Of a DNA stretch of 64,000 nt, positions 17,961 through 26,329 are shown one piece after another. This DNA comes from Gammaproteobacteria bacterium. Its GTDB lineage: Bacteria; Pseudomonadota; Gammaproteobacteria; Xanthomonadales; Marinicellaceae. The notes below the pieces were generated by a model, which worked only from the letters and a program-made list of their open reading frames with translations, did no database searches and was not told the DNA's origin. Location of the stretch: assembly GCA_024280395.1 (NCBI GenBank), contig JAJRQG010000007.1, forward strand, positions 46,660 to 110,659. Reading direction: 5' to 3'. The position numbers were made by a program, and so were the translations under genes. How positions within the stretch are numbered: the stretch's first letter is position 1; each line of letters starts with the position of its first letter.

Positions 17961-18830
17961 TTATCTCTTTGCTAAAAATTGGATAATTTTACCTAAAATG
18001 GGCATAGATAGCCATTTTTCATGTTGTTTAACCAGGTCGTTGTGCTTATTTGCCAAATAAATATAGTCTTTTATAGTTTTGTTGTAATGCTCATAAACCG
18101 ATTGTTGTTGATCTGCAAATAAATGTAAATCGGGTAAATCAAGTTTATCGCTATTCGAAGCTACCACTAAGTAATACATGGGCGTTAAAAAACCACCATT
18201 GGTTTCTAAAGTCTTATCTTTTAAAATATCAGTTGAAAAACTGTACTCTGTAGAGCCCATTTTTTCTAAAACAGAATTAAAAGTCATGGCTTGGGCAAAC
18301 CAAACTTGTTGTTGCCAATGTTCATCCAATAAACTTTTAAACTCCTGCTTGTACAATTCTTTAACATGGTATTCATTTTTAAACCCCGTCGCATCAGAAT
18401 AGTGTTTCTTATCAGGTGTAGAAATGATTAATACACCATCCTTCCGTAGTACTCGTTTGAATTCTGCCAACATTTCTTGTTGTTGTTCAAGGTGTTCTAA
18501 AGTTTCAAAAGAAATCACCATATCAAAACAGCTATCATCGAAAGGTAGCTGTGAACACGAACCTTCTATGAACGTTAAATTATTTTTTTTGTATTTGTTT
18601 TTAGCATGCTCTATAGATTTTTCATCAATATCCAACCCTATTACTTCCACCGCATTCTCAGAAAGAAGATGACTGCCATATCCTTCACCACAAGCTGCAT
18701 CTAACACTTTTTTGTCTTTAACTAAATTTTTAGCAAATGCATATCTGTGATAATGTTCATACCATATTTCTCTTACACATTCTGGGGTAAATCGCTCTCC
18801 AGTAAACTCTAATTGCTTGCCATCACTCAC
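17961..18830 (-). CDS. SAM-dependent methyltransferase (class I, Methyltransf_11 type)
   Basis: A 289-residue class I methyltransferase. Motif I is VLDAACGEGYGS at 42-53. GLDIDEKSIEHAK is motif II, and QLPFDDSCFDMVISFETLEHL carries motifs III-IV. The C-terminal 90 residues are helical and not part of the core. The start codon overlaps the stop of the upstream glycosyltransferase gene (ATGA). In Wzm/Wzt loci such enzymes often methylate a sugar, in some cases the terminal residue that ends chain growth and is read by the Wzt C-terminal domain. That role would suit the neighbours but is inference. Confidence 0.82.
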   Translation of the reverse strand: MSDGKQLEFTGERFTPECVREIWYEHYHRYAFAKNLVKDKKVLDAACGEGYGSHLLSENAVEVIGLDIDEKSIEHAKNKYKKNNLTFIEGSCSQLPFDDSCFDMVISFETLEHLEQQQEMLAEFKRVLRKDGVLIISTPDKKHYSDATGFKNEYHVKELYKQEFKSLLDEHWQQQVWFAQAMTFNSVLEKMGSTEYSFSTDILKDKTLETNGGFLTPMYYLVVASNSDKLDLPDLHLFADQQQSVYEHYNKTIKDYIYLANKHNDLVKQHEKWLSMPILGKIIQFLAKR

Positions 18831-19663
18831 ACAATTATTCCTTCTTTATTCAATAGCAAAATTATCTGGCTTCTTAAGTCTGACAATGGATCTTGGTCAA
18901 TATATTTTTGTATCATTATTAAATAATCTGGGTGTTTAGCAAGCAATCTTTGCATGGTTTCTTCACTCGGCTTAATATCCATATCAGCAAATGATTGATT
19001 ACCCACATGTGCAACATAGGCATTATCACACAATATATTTTTTAAACCCGCTTGCTCTACTCGTAACGAATAATCATTTTCTTCACCATAGCCATGACCA
19101 AAATGCTGCTCATCAAAAAATCCAACCAACTGTTTTGCTTTTTGACTGACCAACATGCAAAAACCAACGGCTGTTGGTAATATAGGATACTTAGATTGAT
19201 GTTTTTTATAGAGTACTTTAGCCATTTCATCAATACTTGTAGGCAATGGATGGTTCATTAAAAATTTTGGAAATGAGCAAATTTCCGCATTGTTTGACCA
19301 CGGTGTTGCCGTTCCCAATGTTGGGTTTAATTTTAATGCTTGCTTAAATGCATCAATCCAATATTTTGTCACTATGGTATCTGAATTCAACAATATCGTG
19401 TGATTGTCACTGTATTTTAGTCCTTTATTTGCTGTTTTGACAAATCCTAAATTTTTGTTTTGATGAATAATTTTCCACCCATTTTCTTTACCAATTTCAT
19501 TGATTAATTGTTCAATTCTTTCATCTGTAGATGCATCGTTGATCAAAACTATTTGATTAATGTTCGACTGGTACCTTTCTAAACTGGATAAACATTTCTG
19601 TAAAACTTCAAAGGCATTGTATATGGGAACCACTACATCTATTTGCATTTCATTTAGCTCCAT
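18827..19663 (-). CDS. Family 2 glycosyltransferase
   Basis: A 278-residue GT-A glycosyltransferase. It opens with IDVVVPIYNAFEVLQKCLSSL, continues with IVLINDASTDERI, and has HTILLNSDTIVTKYWIDAFK at the metal site (SDT). GFFDEQHFGHGYGEENDYSLR is the conserved acceptor-side segment. Its reading frame overlaps wzt by 10 bases upstream and the methyltransferase gene by four bases downstream, so the three are translationally coupled. The sugar donor cannot be told from the sequence. Confidence 0.84.
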   Translation of the reverse strand: MELNEMQIDVVVPIYNAFEVLQKCLSSLERYQSNINQIVLINDASTDERIEQLINEIGKENGWKIIHQNKNLGFVKTANKGLKYSDNHTILLNSDTIVTKYWIDAFKQALKLNPTLGTATPWSNNAEICSFPKFLMNHPLPTSIDEMAKVLYKKHQSKYPILPTAVGFCMLVSQKAKQLVGFFDEQHFGHGYGEENDYSLRVEQAGLKNILCDNAYVAHVGNQSFADMDIKPSEETMQRLLAKHPDYLIMIQKYIDQDPLSDLRSQIILLLNKEGIIV

Positions 19664-20814
19664 TCTGAGTCCAATTCAACGACACCCATATCTGTAGTCT
19701 GAGAATGTACTCTTAGTGGTTTTTCCACTTCGTCAATTAACCTCAAACACTCTGGATCCATAGCATGGGCTTTAATTGTATAATCTGCTGGTAATAACTT
19801 TAGATTCTTATACTTAACTGTAAATTCATAGAAGTGTTTTTTAATCTTTTTTGGCTTGGCATTCTGTGTTTCTGAAATTGTTCCATATACAGGGATGTCT
19901 TTTCTTGTGATTCCCAATGCTAAACCTGGAGCTCTATCATCTGGAGAATATACTTTGATTCTAACTATTAGATCTTCATGAGTATCTATTAGAGCTGTTT
20001 CATCAAAATTACTGTTTAACACTTTAAGTTCATCTACATGATAATTAGTAATATCCTTATCACCTCTTACAACTCTATCGTCTGTCTTTTTTTCATAAAA
20101 ACTTTGATATTCTTGAGAAACCGTAAATGAATCACCTTGCTTCTTTATTTGTCCATTTTCTAACCAAATAGCATGTTTACATAATTTTTGTACATGGTAG
20201 ATACTATGTGATACCAATAATAAAGTACCACCGTTTTTTAAATAGTCATCTATCCAAGCTATACATTTGCGTTGAAACTGTGTATCCCCAACAGCTAAGA
20301 CCTCATCAGTAATCAGTATGTCTGGGTTTGTTACTGTTATTACAGAAAATCCAAGCCTAACAACCATTCCAGAAGAATAATTTTTTACCGGCTGATCTAT
20401 ATATACGCCTATGTCAGCAAATTCAATCATTGCCTCCAAACTATTCTCAATTTCTGAAGGGCTTAAGCCTGCTAATGCCGCAGACATCTTAATGTTGTCT
20501 CTGCCTGTATATTCGGGATGAAATCCACTTCCTAGTTCTAACAGTGCACCAATTTTTCCATTGACATTCAATTCTCCATATGTCGGCATTATAACTCCAC
20601 TAATAATCTTTAGTAATGTACTTTTGCCCGCGCCATTTTTACCTATTATTGCAAGTGATTCACCTTTCTTGATTTCTAAATCTGTATCTTTTAATACAAC
20701 AGAGCCTTTTACAATTTCTTTATTAATCAATAAATTTACCAAAGTTTTAAATCTATTTCTAGCAGTAGTTAAATTTGGATAAATTTTCGTAATATTTTTT
20801 GCTTGAATTAACAC
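19654..20814 (-). CDS. wzt: Polysaccharide ABC exporter ATP-binding protein (Wzt type) with C-terminal carbohydrate-binding domain
   Basis: A 386-residue ATPase of the O-antigen/teichoic-acid ABC export family. The nucleotide-binding domain (about 1-235) has Walker A IGKNGAGKSTLLK, the GSGFHPEYTGRDNI segment typical of polysaccharide exporters, signature YSSGMVVRLGFSV, and Walker B DILITDEVLAVGD. Residues about 250-386 form the beta-sandwich Wzt C-terminal domain, which in characterised systems recognises the modified end of the polysaccharide. The partner permease gene lies 620 bp upstream, separated by a gene on the opposite strand, so wzt probably has its own promoter in 20815-20976. Confidence 0.87.
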   Translation of the reverse strand: MLIQAKNITKIYPNLTTARNRFKTLVNLLINKEIVKGSVVLKDTDLEIKKGESLAIIGKNGAGKSTLLKIISGVIMPTYGELNVNGKIGALLELGSGFHPEYTGRDNIKMSAALAGLSPSEIENSLEAMIEFADIGVYIDQPVKNYSSGMVVRLGFSVITVTNPDILITDEVLAVGDTQFQRKCIAWIDDYLKNGGTLLLVSHSIYHVQKLCKHAIWLENGQIKKQGDSFTVSQEYQSFYEKKTDDRVVRGDKDITNYHVDELKVLNSNFDETALIDTHEDLIVRIKVYSPDDRAPGLALGITRKDIPVYGTISETQNAKPKKIKKHFYEFTVKYKNLKLLPADYTIKAHAMDPECLRLIDEVEKPLRVHSQTTDMGVVELDSEWS

Positions 20815-20976
20815 GTATTCACTAAAGTTATGATTAATGGACTAGTATATGTATTTTTAAAAATTATTATATTGGTGTATACAAAATAAACATAGATATT
20901 ATAAAATTAATAGTTAAAATAGGGAACATTTAGTTACTTTCTGAATCTAACCACCTTTATTACTTAAAATATTATT

Positions 20977-21429
20977 ATGAGCACTAAACCTAAATCATTT
21001 TCATTACTAATTATAGTTGTTATAGCTATTGTCCTTTTCATTACTGCGATTATTATGAAACAAATAAGTCCAGATAATTCTGAAGTTGTCACTGATTCTA
21101 AGGATGTTTTAACTAAACAAATTGTTAAAACCCATCCTTCAACCAAAGAAATTGCTACACCTGTAGCTTCTATTATTGATGAAATTGTTGCAAATGAACC
21201 TGAACAGATACCATCTCCAGGCACTAACGCTAAAATGGCTCCTTCCGAACAGGTTAAGAAGGACAATAGAGCTAAGTTAGAAAAGAAACTAAATATGCAT
21301 TTAATGCTTAAAACACCTGAAAAGATTATAGCTGTTATTGAAGCCTTAAAAAAGCAAGGAAGAGATGATGAGGCGAATGAATATATTGAGTATTTACTGA
21401 AAAAATTCCCAGATTACGATTTTCAATAA
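20977..21429 (+). CDS. Small membrane-anchored protein, unknown function
   Basis: A 150-residue protein I do not recognise. It has a short basic N-terminus, one hydrophobic segment (about residues 9-27, LLIIVVIAIVLFITAII), a low-complexity linker rich in Pro, Thr, Glu and Ser, and a Lys-rich helical end (about 88-150). That end includes TPEKIIAVIEALKKQGRDDEAN, which resembles a single helical repeat. The predicted form is an inner-membrane anchor with a periplasmic tail. It lies on the plus strand between wzm and wzt, ending eight bases from the wzm stop. No clear ribosome binding site precedes the ATG. A reading frame on the other strand is a less likely alternative. Confidence 0.5.
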   Translation: MSTKPKSFSLLIIVVIAIVLFITAIIMKQISPDNSEVVTDSKDVLTKQIVKTHPSTKEIATPVASIIDEIVANEPEQIPSPGTNAKMAPSEQVKKDNRAKLEKKLNMHLMLKTPEKIIAVIEALKKQGRDDEANEYIEYLLKKFPDYDFQ

Positions 21430-21436
21430 AATTTTA

Positions 21437-22198
21437 TTACTTAAATACCTCAAAATTGGGGGATAACTTATCAAATATTTTGATTGATAAATATAAAAAT
21501 ATTAATATACATATAGACAGTATTCCCATATTTACCCAGGGCAATGGGTCGTTTGTAATTAAAGCTTTATGAATAAATGTTATTGGAGTGTACAGTGGAT
21601 TATATTTTATAATGTTTCTGTACGACTCTGGTAAATATGTTTCTGAATATATAATAGGTGTTAAAAAGAACCAGAGCGTTATCATCGTAGTCATGAACTG
21701 ATGAATATCACGAATAAATATCTGCAAAGACGATAATAGCAAACCAATAGCAATTGCAAATACATACATTTGAAAAACAGGTATAACAACTAAGAAAATT
21801 CTTATGTGATTAAAGGTGTCTGCAAATAACACAAGCCCCAATAAAACTATAATATAACCTATTATACTCAACATGAAGTTTGCAGATATTGATGCGATTA
21901 CGGGAATTTTAAAATCTATCTTTACTTTTCCTATTAAGCCATCTTTCTCAGAAACCACCATGATTGATCTTATGATAGATTCAGAAAATGCCATCCAAGG
22001 CCAAAATCCGATAGCTAGATACACTATAAAACCAATGTCTTGAGCTTCTGGTATCTTTGCACCAAATATCTTATCAAACACAACCCAATATATAGCTAAG
22101 GTTATTATTGGTTGTATAAACACCCAGGCAACCCCTGTTAGGTTTCCTAAATATTTTTCCTTAATTTCTCTTACAAAAAAATACCTAAACAATGCCAT
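21437..22198 (-). CDS. wzm: Polysaccharide ABC exporter permease (Wzm type)
   Basis: A 253-residue ABC-2 type inner-membrane permease with six predicted hydrophobic segments. It starts with FFVREIKEKYLGNLTGVAWV, the amphipathic interface helix typical of O-antigen and capsule exporters. LQIFIRDIHQFMTTMITLWFFLTPIIY and KYNPLYTPI are the conserved ABC-2 signature near the C-terminus. With Wzt it would flip a lipid-linked polysaccharide to the periplasm. It follows the parvulin-like gene by eight bases, so both are likely co-transcribed. Confidence 0.87.
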   Translation of the reverse strand: MALFRYFFVREIKEKYLGNLTGVAWVFIQPIITLAIYWVVFDKIFGAKIPEAQDIGFIVYLAIGFWPWMAFSESIIRSIMVVSEKDGLIGKVKIDFKIPVIASISANFMLSIIGYIIVLLGLVLFADTFNHIRIFLVVIPVFQMYVFAIAIGLLLSSLQIFIRDIHQFMTTMITLWFFLTPIIYSETYLPESYRNIIKYNPLYTPITFIHKALITNDPLPWVNMGILSICILIFLYLSIKIFDKLSPNFEVFK

Positions 22199-22206
22199 TA
22201 ACTCTA

Positions 22207-23163
22207 TCAGTTTATATATCTAGTCTTCAAGTCAACAAGAGCCTGTTTATTTATTTCTACAGGACTTTGCGTTAATCTTAATAATAACTCTCTAAAATCA
22301 CGTTCGGCTTTATCTTTCACCAACACCTTTATCAAATCATCTTTAACATCATTAAATGGTACGTAATATTGCTTTGTTATTTCATCAATAACTACCACTA
22401 TAAAACGATTCTTTGCATCAAGAGGCTGTTGTATCGTTCCTGTTTTTTTAGGAGTAAATACATAGTCTGAGAAATCTTTAAACTCAACATTGTATTTAAA
22501 TTTTTCTAACCCCATTGTTACAGTTATTTCTGGTTCATTATTATGGTTTTCTTTGAATTTTTCAATATTATTATTTGCTTCTAATTCTTTAATTAACTTA
22601 TATGTCCTCTTTTGAATCTCATCTTTATTTTCGATATTATACAAAATTGAAAAATATGATATATCTCTTGATTCTTCTCTGAAATAACTGTCCTTATTCA
22701 CAAAGTATTGTTCTTCAGCAAGTACCATCAACTCTTTTGCTTTTACGGATTCCCTAACATATCTAAGCATGTATTTATAAGACTCTTCTAGTATCAGAAA
22801 ATTCTTGAATAGCAAATAGTTCTTGTCCATTAAAATATTAGATGCCTTTTCGGGTTGATCATATTCATATATAATTCTTTCAGTAACAGATTTATCTATA
22901 GCTTTTCGATCAATGATATCCTCATCGTTGCCATAGTTAACAATGTGTTTCATATTTAATAAGTTATACACTGTTTTATCTATTCTTTGTACCGAGAAAA
23001 AAAAGTTTGATCGATCTTTACTTGGTATCTTTTGCGCATAGCCGTCGACGTCATCAAAAGTTACTGATATCTCACCTTGTGAAACAATCGGTTTGTCTTT
23101 CGCTAATACTCCGAATGACATTATTAACAATGCGCTAAAAAGCAATACAAAATAGTTCTTCAT
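22207..23163 (-). CDS. Exported parvulin-like (PpiC/SurA type) protein
   Basis: A 318-residue protein from the ATG at 23163, which has GGA eight bases ahead; the frame upstream offers only a TTG. A signal peptide (MKNYFVLLFSALLIMSFGVLA) is followed by ITVDDVxxxx-like text (ISVTFDDVDGYAQKIP) as in SurA/PpiD proteins. A long helical region comes next, then a stretch at about 165-275 (SYFREESRDISYFSILYN to KNRFIVVVIDEI) that resembles a diverged parvulin prolyl-isomerase domain. Typical active-site residues are not obvious, so a chaperone role is as likely as catalysis. It sits directly in front of wzm. Confidence 0.5.
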   Translation of the reverse strand: MKNYFVLLFSALLIMSFGVLAKDKPIVSQGEISVTFDDVDGYAQKIPSKDRSNFFFSVQRIDKTVYNLLNMKHIVNYGNDEDIIDRKAIDKSVTERIIYEYDQPEKASNILMDKNYLLFKNFLILEESYKYMLRYVRESVKAKELMVLAEEQYFVNKDSYFREESRDISYFSILYNIENKDEIQKRTYKLIKELEANNNIEKFKENHNNEPEITVTMGLEKFKYNVEFKDFSDYVFTPKKTGTIQQPLDAKNRFIVVVIDEITKQYYVPFNDVKDDLIKVLVKDKAERDFRELLLRLTQSPVEINKQALVDLKTRYIN

Positions 23164-23183
23164 TAATTGATCCAAAATATCTG

Positions 23184-24179
23184 TTAATTGTTCTTAACTT
23201 GAACAGCTAATATTCCACAGTATGTTGAACTACTACAAGAACTAGTTACATAACCATTTTCTGGTGTAAGAGAATGGACTATATTTAAATAATATAGTGT
23301 ATTTTTTTCTAATTTGCAATAATTTGAACCAGCTGCAGGATCAGTCGCCCATCTAAAACTACCACTTGTACCTACTTGTCTTAAACACGTTGCTTGATTA
23401 ATATGTGTTGTAAAATCACCCGGGCACTCACTGATCACTATAGTACCTTGACTCCCAGGACCCTGTGCATTACCAGGTGTTGCCAATTGAAAGGTTCCTT
23501 GGTCACTATTTGAATTGGTAATAAATGAGGCTGATAGGTATTCATTTTGGGACAATGATAAATTAATAGAATCGCCAAAATTACCTGGCCAGTCAATTGG
23601 ATTTTGAATTTGTTGAAAATCTTTATAAGTCCCATCATACACTGTAGGCCCTCCAAAGGTTTGTGAAATAATTGTAAAGTCTTCGGACAATGTTGACAAA
23701 GGTGGCTGAGTGACACAATTTGCAGAAGAACTTAAAGTGACAGTCGTGGTTAGCAAACTTGAGCTTCCTATATTATTAGAACATTGAAGCCCATAAGTTG
23801 AATTTGCTGTTATGTTAGTTACATCAAAAGTATGTGTACCATCGGTTACATCTCCCCCTGTAATCGTTCCAGACCAGTCACCTGATTTTGTACAGGTAGA
23901 AGCACTGCCAGAAAGAGTCCATGAAATTGTTGAAGTTCCACCCGAAAGTACTGAAGTTGGATTTGAAGTTAGACTGGATAATATTGGGGCAATACTGTTA
24001 GACGAACATGTTAAATCACCCGTTTGACTAGTTATTGTAATATCCCCAGTTGTTGAATCAATACTTACTGTACTGTTTGTATCCATTTGAATACTGTTTC
24101 CATCTAAGATTAAATTTTGTGCATTTATCATTAATGGTAATGCCAATAAAACTATAATTAATTTTGTTTTGGTCGTCAT
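23184..24179 (-). CDS. Secreted Ser/Thr-rich protein, unknown function
   Basis: A 331-residue protein with a signal peptide (MTTKTKLIIVLLALPLMINA) from the ATG at 24179, which I prefer to the longer frame from 24221 for that reason. Residues about 15-60 are beta-repeat-like (LDGNSIQMDTNSTVSIDSTT). A cysteine-containing Ig-like domain follows (about 60-150, PTSVLSGGTSTISWTLSGSA with SGDWSGTITGG), and the C-terminal domain has six or more cysteines. This looks like an extracellular or surface protein of beta-sandwich domains. Function is unknown. It is first in the run that leads to the parvulin-like gene and wzm, 20 bp ahead. Confidence 0.6.
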   Translation of the reverse strand: MTTKTKLIIVLLALPLMINAQNLILDGNSIQMDTNSTVSIDSTTGDITITSQTGDLTCSSNSIAPILSSLTSNPTSVLSGGTSTISWTLSGSASTCTKSGDWSGTITGGDVTDGTHTFDVTNITANSTYGLQCSNNIGSSSLLTTTVTLSSSANCVTQPPLSTLSEDFTIISQTFGGPTVYDGTYKDFQQIQNPIDWPGNFGDSINLSLSQNEYLSASFITNSNSDQGTFQLATPGNAQGPGSQGTIVISECPGDFTTHINQATCLRQVGTSGSFRWATDPAAGSNYCKLEKNTLYYLNIVHSLTPENGYVTSSCSSSTYCGILAVQVKNN

Positions 24180-24284
24180 GGAGTGATCTCTAGTCGTTTT
24201 GTAATTGTCTGCATTATACAATAGTAATTGTTAAAATTTTCTTAAATTGGTTTTTTGTTTTGTTTATAAATGATTATTCCAAAA

Positions 24285-24314
24285 AAAAAGTGAGCGATAA
24301 TTCGCTCACTTTTT
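24285..24314 (-). terminator. Rho-independent terminator of the 478-residue secreted protein gene
   Basis: The stem GTGAGCGA/TCGCTCAC (24290-24297 and 24302-24309) has a TAAT loop and A/T tracts on both sides. It lies 28 bases beyond the stop codon of the gene at 24342-25778. On the minus strand the long A run becomes a U tract. Confidence 0.9.
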
Positions 24315-24341
24315 AACTTACCTATAAAAATATATTTATTC

Positions 24342-25778
24342 TTATAAAACACTCTTAGAGTATCTATGAGCAAATACACCAGCATAGTTAGCAAGTACAC
24401 CACCAGCTAGGCTAGCATTAACATATCTTTGTACAGCAAAACCAGTTACTGGTAAACCACCATATGTTCTTGCAGCTACATTATCATTTGTATTTTTAGT
24501 TGCTATATCAAACGTAATTGCAACCCAACCTTCTTGGAAACCAGGTGTTAAATGAGTAGTGTTTTTTGAACCCAAAATAGCTGAAGCACCTAAAACATCA
24601 CCAGATCTGTTGAATTCCAATACGTTAGTTTCCCAACAAAATACTGGAATAGTTGGATCAATTCCTGGTGGAACTGGAGAAGGAACAATGTCACCAAGAG
24701 GCGTAGTTGGAGACAACTCTTCGCGGTCATATAAACCAGCTACTGCATACGGCTCACATGCACCAATACTACTTGGGCCAGCAGCCAAACCTACTGTGAA
24801 TGGCTCAAAAGGAACAGCAACAAAAGGAGAGTTATCAACATCTACATAAGCAAATTTAGTTGGGAATGTTACTACCCACTCTGAATTTGCACCAATAGAG
24901 TCATCTAAGATATACTCACCATAGATGTTATTGTGCATATATAAAGCACTAACTGCTTGAATGTTTGCAGTATTCCATTGATCAGTCACAACAACACCAT
25001 TATTAAAGATGTTACTTGTGTCATCATTACCAGAACCAACATTTGGTAATAAGCTACCTGGATCAGAATGCTGTAATGAAGTTGAGTATGCTTGAATTGC
25101 ATCAGCGTTATAAGTCATATCAACACCACCAGCTACATCAATCAAAGATGCTGAACCAAAAAGTCCACCACTTCCATCAGGAGCAACCATGTTAACAGTT
25201 GAATCAACAATCCACTGACCAACTACTGGAGACCAGTTACCATTGATTGTGGCACAACTAGAAGGAGCACCGCCACCAACGTGAGTTGCAGCAATTGCAT
25301 CAGCGCCAATTACAGTACCCATTTCGATCATTTCGAAGTGACCTTCAGTACAACGCTCTAAACTAGAACCGATACCGTCATCAAATGCGCCAGTATATGC
25401 AAATGGCAAGAACTCTTGACCACTGATTGCTGGAACAGTACAAGAAGTATCATTAGTTATGATTTTAGCGTTTCCACCAGCATCAGTTTCTAATAAAGCT
25501 GCAGTCCATACATCGTATGGAGACATGTACAAGTTAAAATCTAAACACTCACGGCTATTTTTGCCTTCAAGAAAACGAACTTTAACTGCTTTAACTAAAT
25601 CAGTAGTGTTCACTACAGAAATCAAAGTGTTAAGACCGTTGTTTACAGTGTAATATGGATAGACAAGTACTTGGCCTACACCATCAGAATTTAAGTTAAC
25701 TGCGTTTGATACGCTAGCAATACCGGCTACGCCAGTAATACCTGCTAGTATCGCAGTTGTTAAGTTATTTCTTTTCAT
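24342..25778 (-). CDS. Probable abundant secreted or surface protein, unknown function
   Basis: A 478-residue protein with a signal peptide (MKRNNLTTAILAGITGVAGIASVSNA). The mature part begins VNLNSDGVGQVLVYPYYTVNNG, a stretch I associate with a conserved but uncharacterised family of marine and xanthomonad-like Gammaproteobacteria. ISVVNTTDLVKAVKVRFLEG and SPYDVWTAALLE follow. It is acidic, rich in Gly, Asn, Val and Thr, poor in Lys, and has six or more cysteines. The gene has a strong TTAGGAG ribosome binding site, its own terminator, and no close co-directional partner, as expected for an abundant single-gene transcript. No sorting signal is visible at the C-terminus. No function is assigned. 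Confidence 0.7.
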   Translation of the reverse strand: MKRNNLTTAILAGITGVAGIASVSNAVNLNSDGVGQVLVYPYYTVNNGLNTLISVVNTTDLVKAVKVRFLEGKNSRECLDFNLYMSPYDVWTAALLETDAGGNAKIITNDTSCTVPAISGQEFLPFAYTGAFDDGIGSSLERCTEGHFEMIEMGTVIGADAIAATHVGGGAPSSCATINGNWSPVVGQWIVDSTVNMVAPDGSGGLFGSASLIDVAGGVDMTYNADAIQAYSTSLQHSDPGSLLPNVGSGNDDTSNIFNNGVVVTDQWNTANIQAVSALYMHNNIYGEYILDDSIGANSEWVVTFPTKFAYVDVDNSPFVAVPFEPFTVGLAAGPSSIGACEPYAVAGLYDREELSPTTPLGDIVPSPVPPGIDPTIPVFCWETNVLEFNRSGDVLGASAILGSKNTTHLTPGFQEGWVAITFDIATKNTNDNVAARTYGGLPVTGFAVQRYVNASLAGGVLANYAGVFAHRYSKSVL

Positions 25779-25877
25779 TTTTAAAAACTCCTAATATATT
25801 AGTTATAAATACAGGGCTAAAGAATGCTCCAATCTACATAATTGGTGCATTTTCTTATAGCTCAGTTCGAATGTTAC

Positions 25878-25908
25878 GATATTTTCAACGGAACCACAAG
25901 AAAATATC
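25878..25908. repeat. Inverted repeat at the end of the type II secretion operon
   Basis: GATATTTTC (25878-25886) and GAAAATATC (25900-25908) form a perfect 9-bp stem around a 13-base loop. The stem overlaps the stop codon of the lipoprotein gene. There is no U tract, so it may be an mRNA-end stabilising hairpin or a weak terminator. Confidence 0.4.
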
Positions 25909-26329
25909 ACGAATTCCCTATTTTTTTCTTAACTGGAATATGATACCAAATGTTGTCCTTCATAATCCAGTTTTCAGAAACGCTTGATTCTACTTTCATT
26001 TTGCGACTTACCGCGCCTCTAAATTTATATTCATATTCTACCAGAACAGTAACGCTACACAAATCAGTTTGGCTACATTGTTTTGATTTTAATTTCACAT
26101 TCAACCAGTTTGCTTTACTTCCTCCCATTCTTTGTTCGTACGCAAGCTCACTTTCATTTGTTTTCCAGCCAGGGCTTAAAAATTGATATGCGCTCTTAAA
26201 GTCCTTGTTTATTTTATAGTTCCAATAATCTATTGCACGGTTATCTAACTTGCTTTTTTCTGAATCTTTACATGCCGTTATCAAAAATATTGTTAACAAA
26301 ACCATGCTGATTAATTTAAGTTTATTCAT
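25907..26329 (-). CDS. Small lipoprotein at the end of the type II secretion operon, candidate pilotin
   Basis: A 140-residue protein with a clear lipoprotein signal (MNKLKLISMVLLTIFLITAC, lipobox LITAC). The mature part has an NTF2-like flavour (IDYWNYKINKDFKSAYQFLS near the start, then beta-strands ending VSENWIMKDNIWYHIPVKKK) and one cysteine pair (CSQTDLC). Its start lies eight bases inside the end of gspD, so it is translationally coupled to the secretin. Outer-membrane lipoproteins encoded beside gspD often act as pilotins that target the secretin. This one does not look like PulS or AspS, so the role is inference from position. Confidence 0.6.
   Translation of the reverse strand: MNKLKLISMVLLTIFLITACKDSEKSKLDNRAIDYWNYKINKDFKSAYQFLSPGWKTNESELAYEQRMGGSKANWLNVKLKSKQCSQTDLCSVTVLVEYEYKFRGAVSRKMKVESSVSENWIMKDNIWYHIPVKKKIGNS

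Noticed and set aside
20964..21266. Minus-strand reading frame of 100 codons between wzt and wzm
   Set aside because: It overlaps the plus-strand 150-codon gene, has an implausibly hydrophobic, low-charge composition, and no ribosome binding site; it looks like the shadow of the opposite frame.
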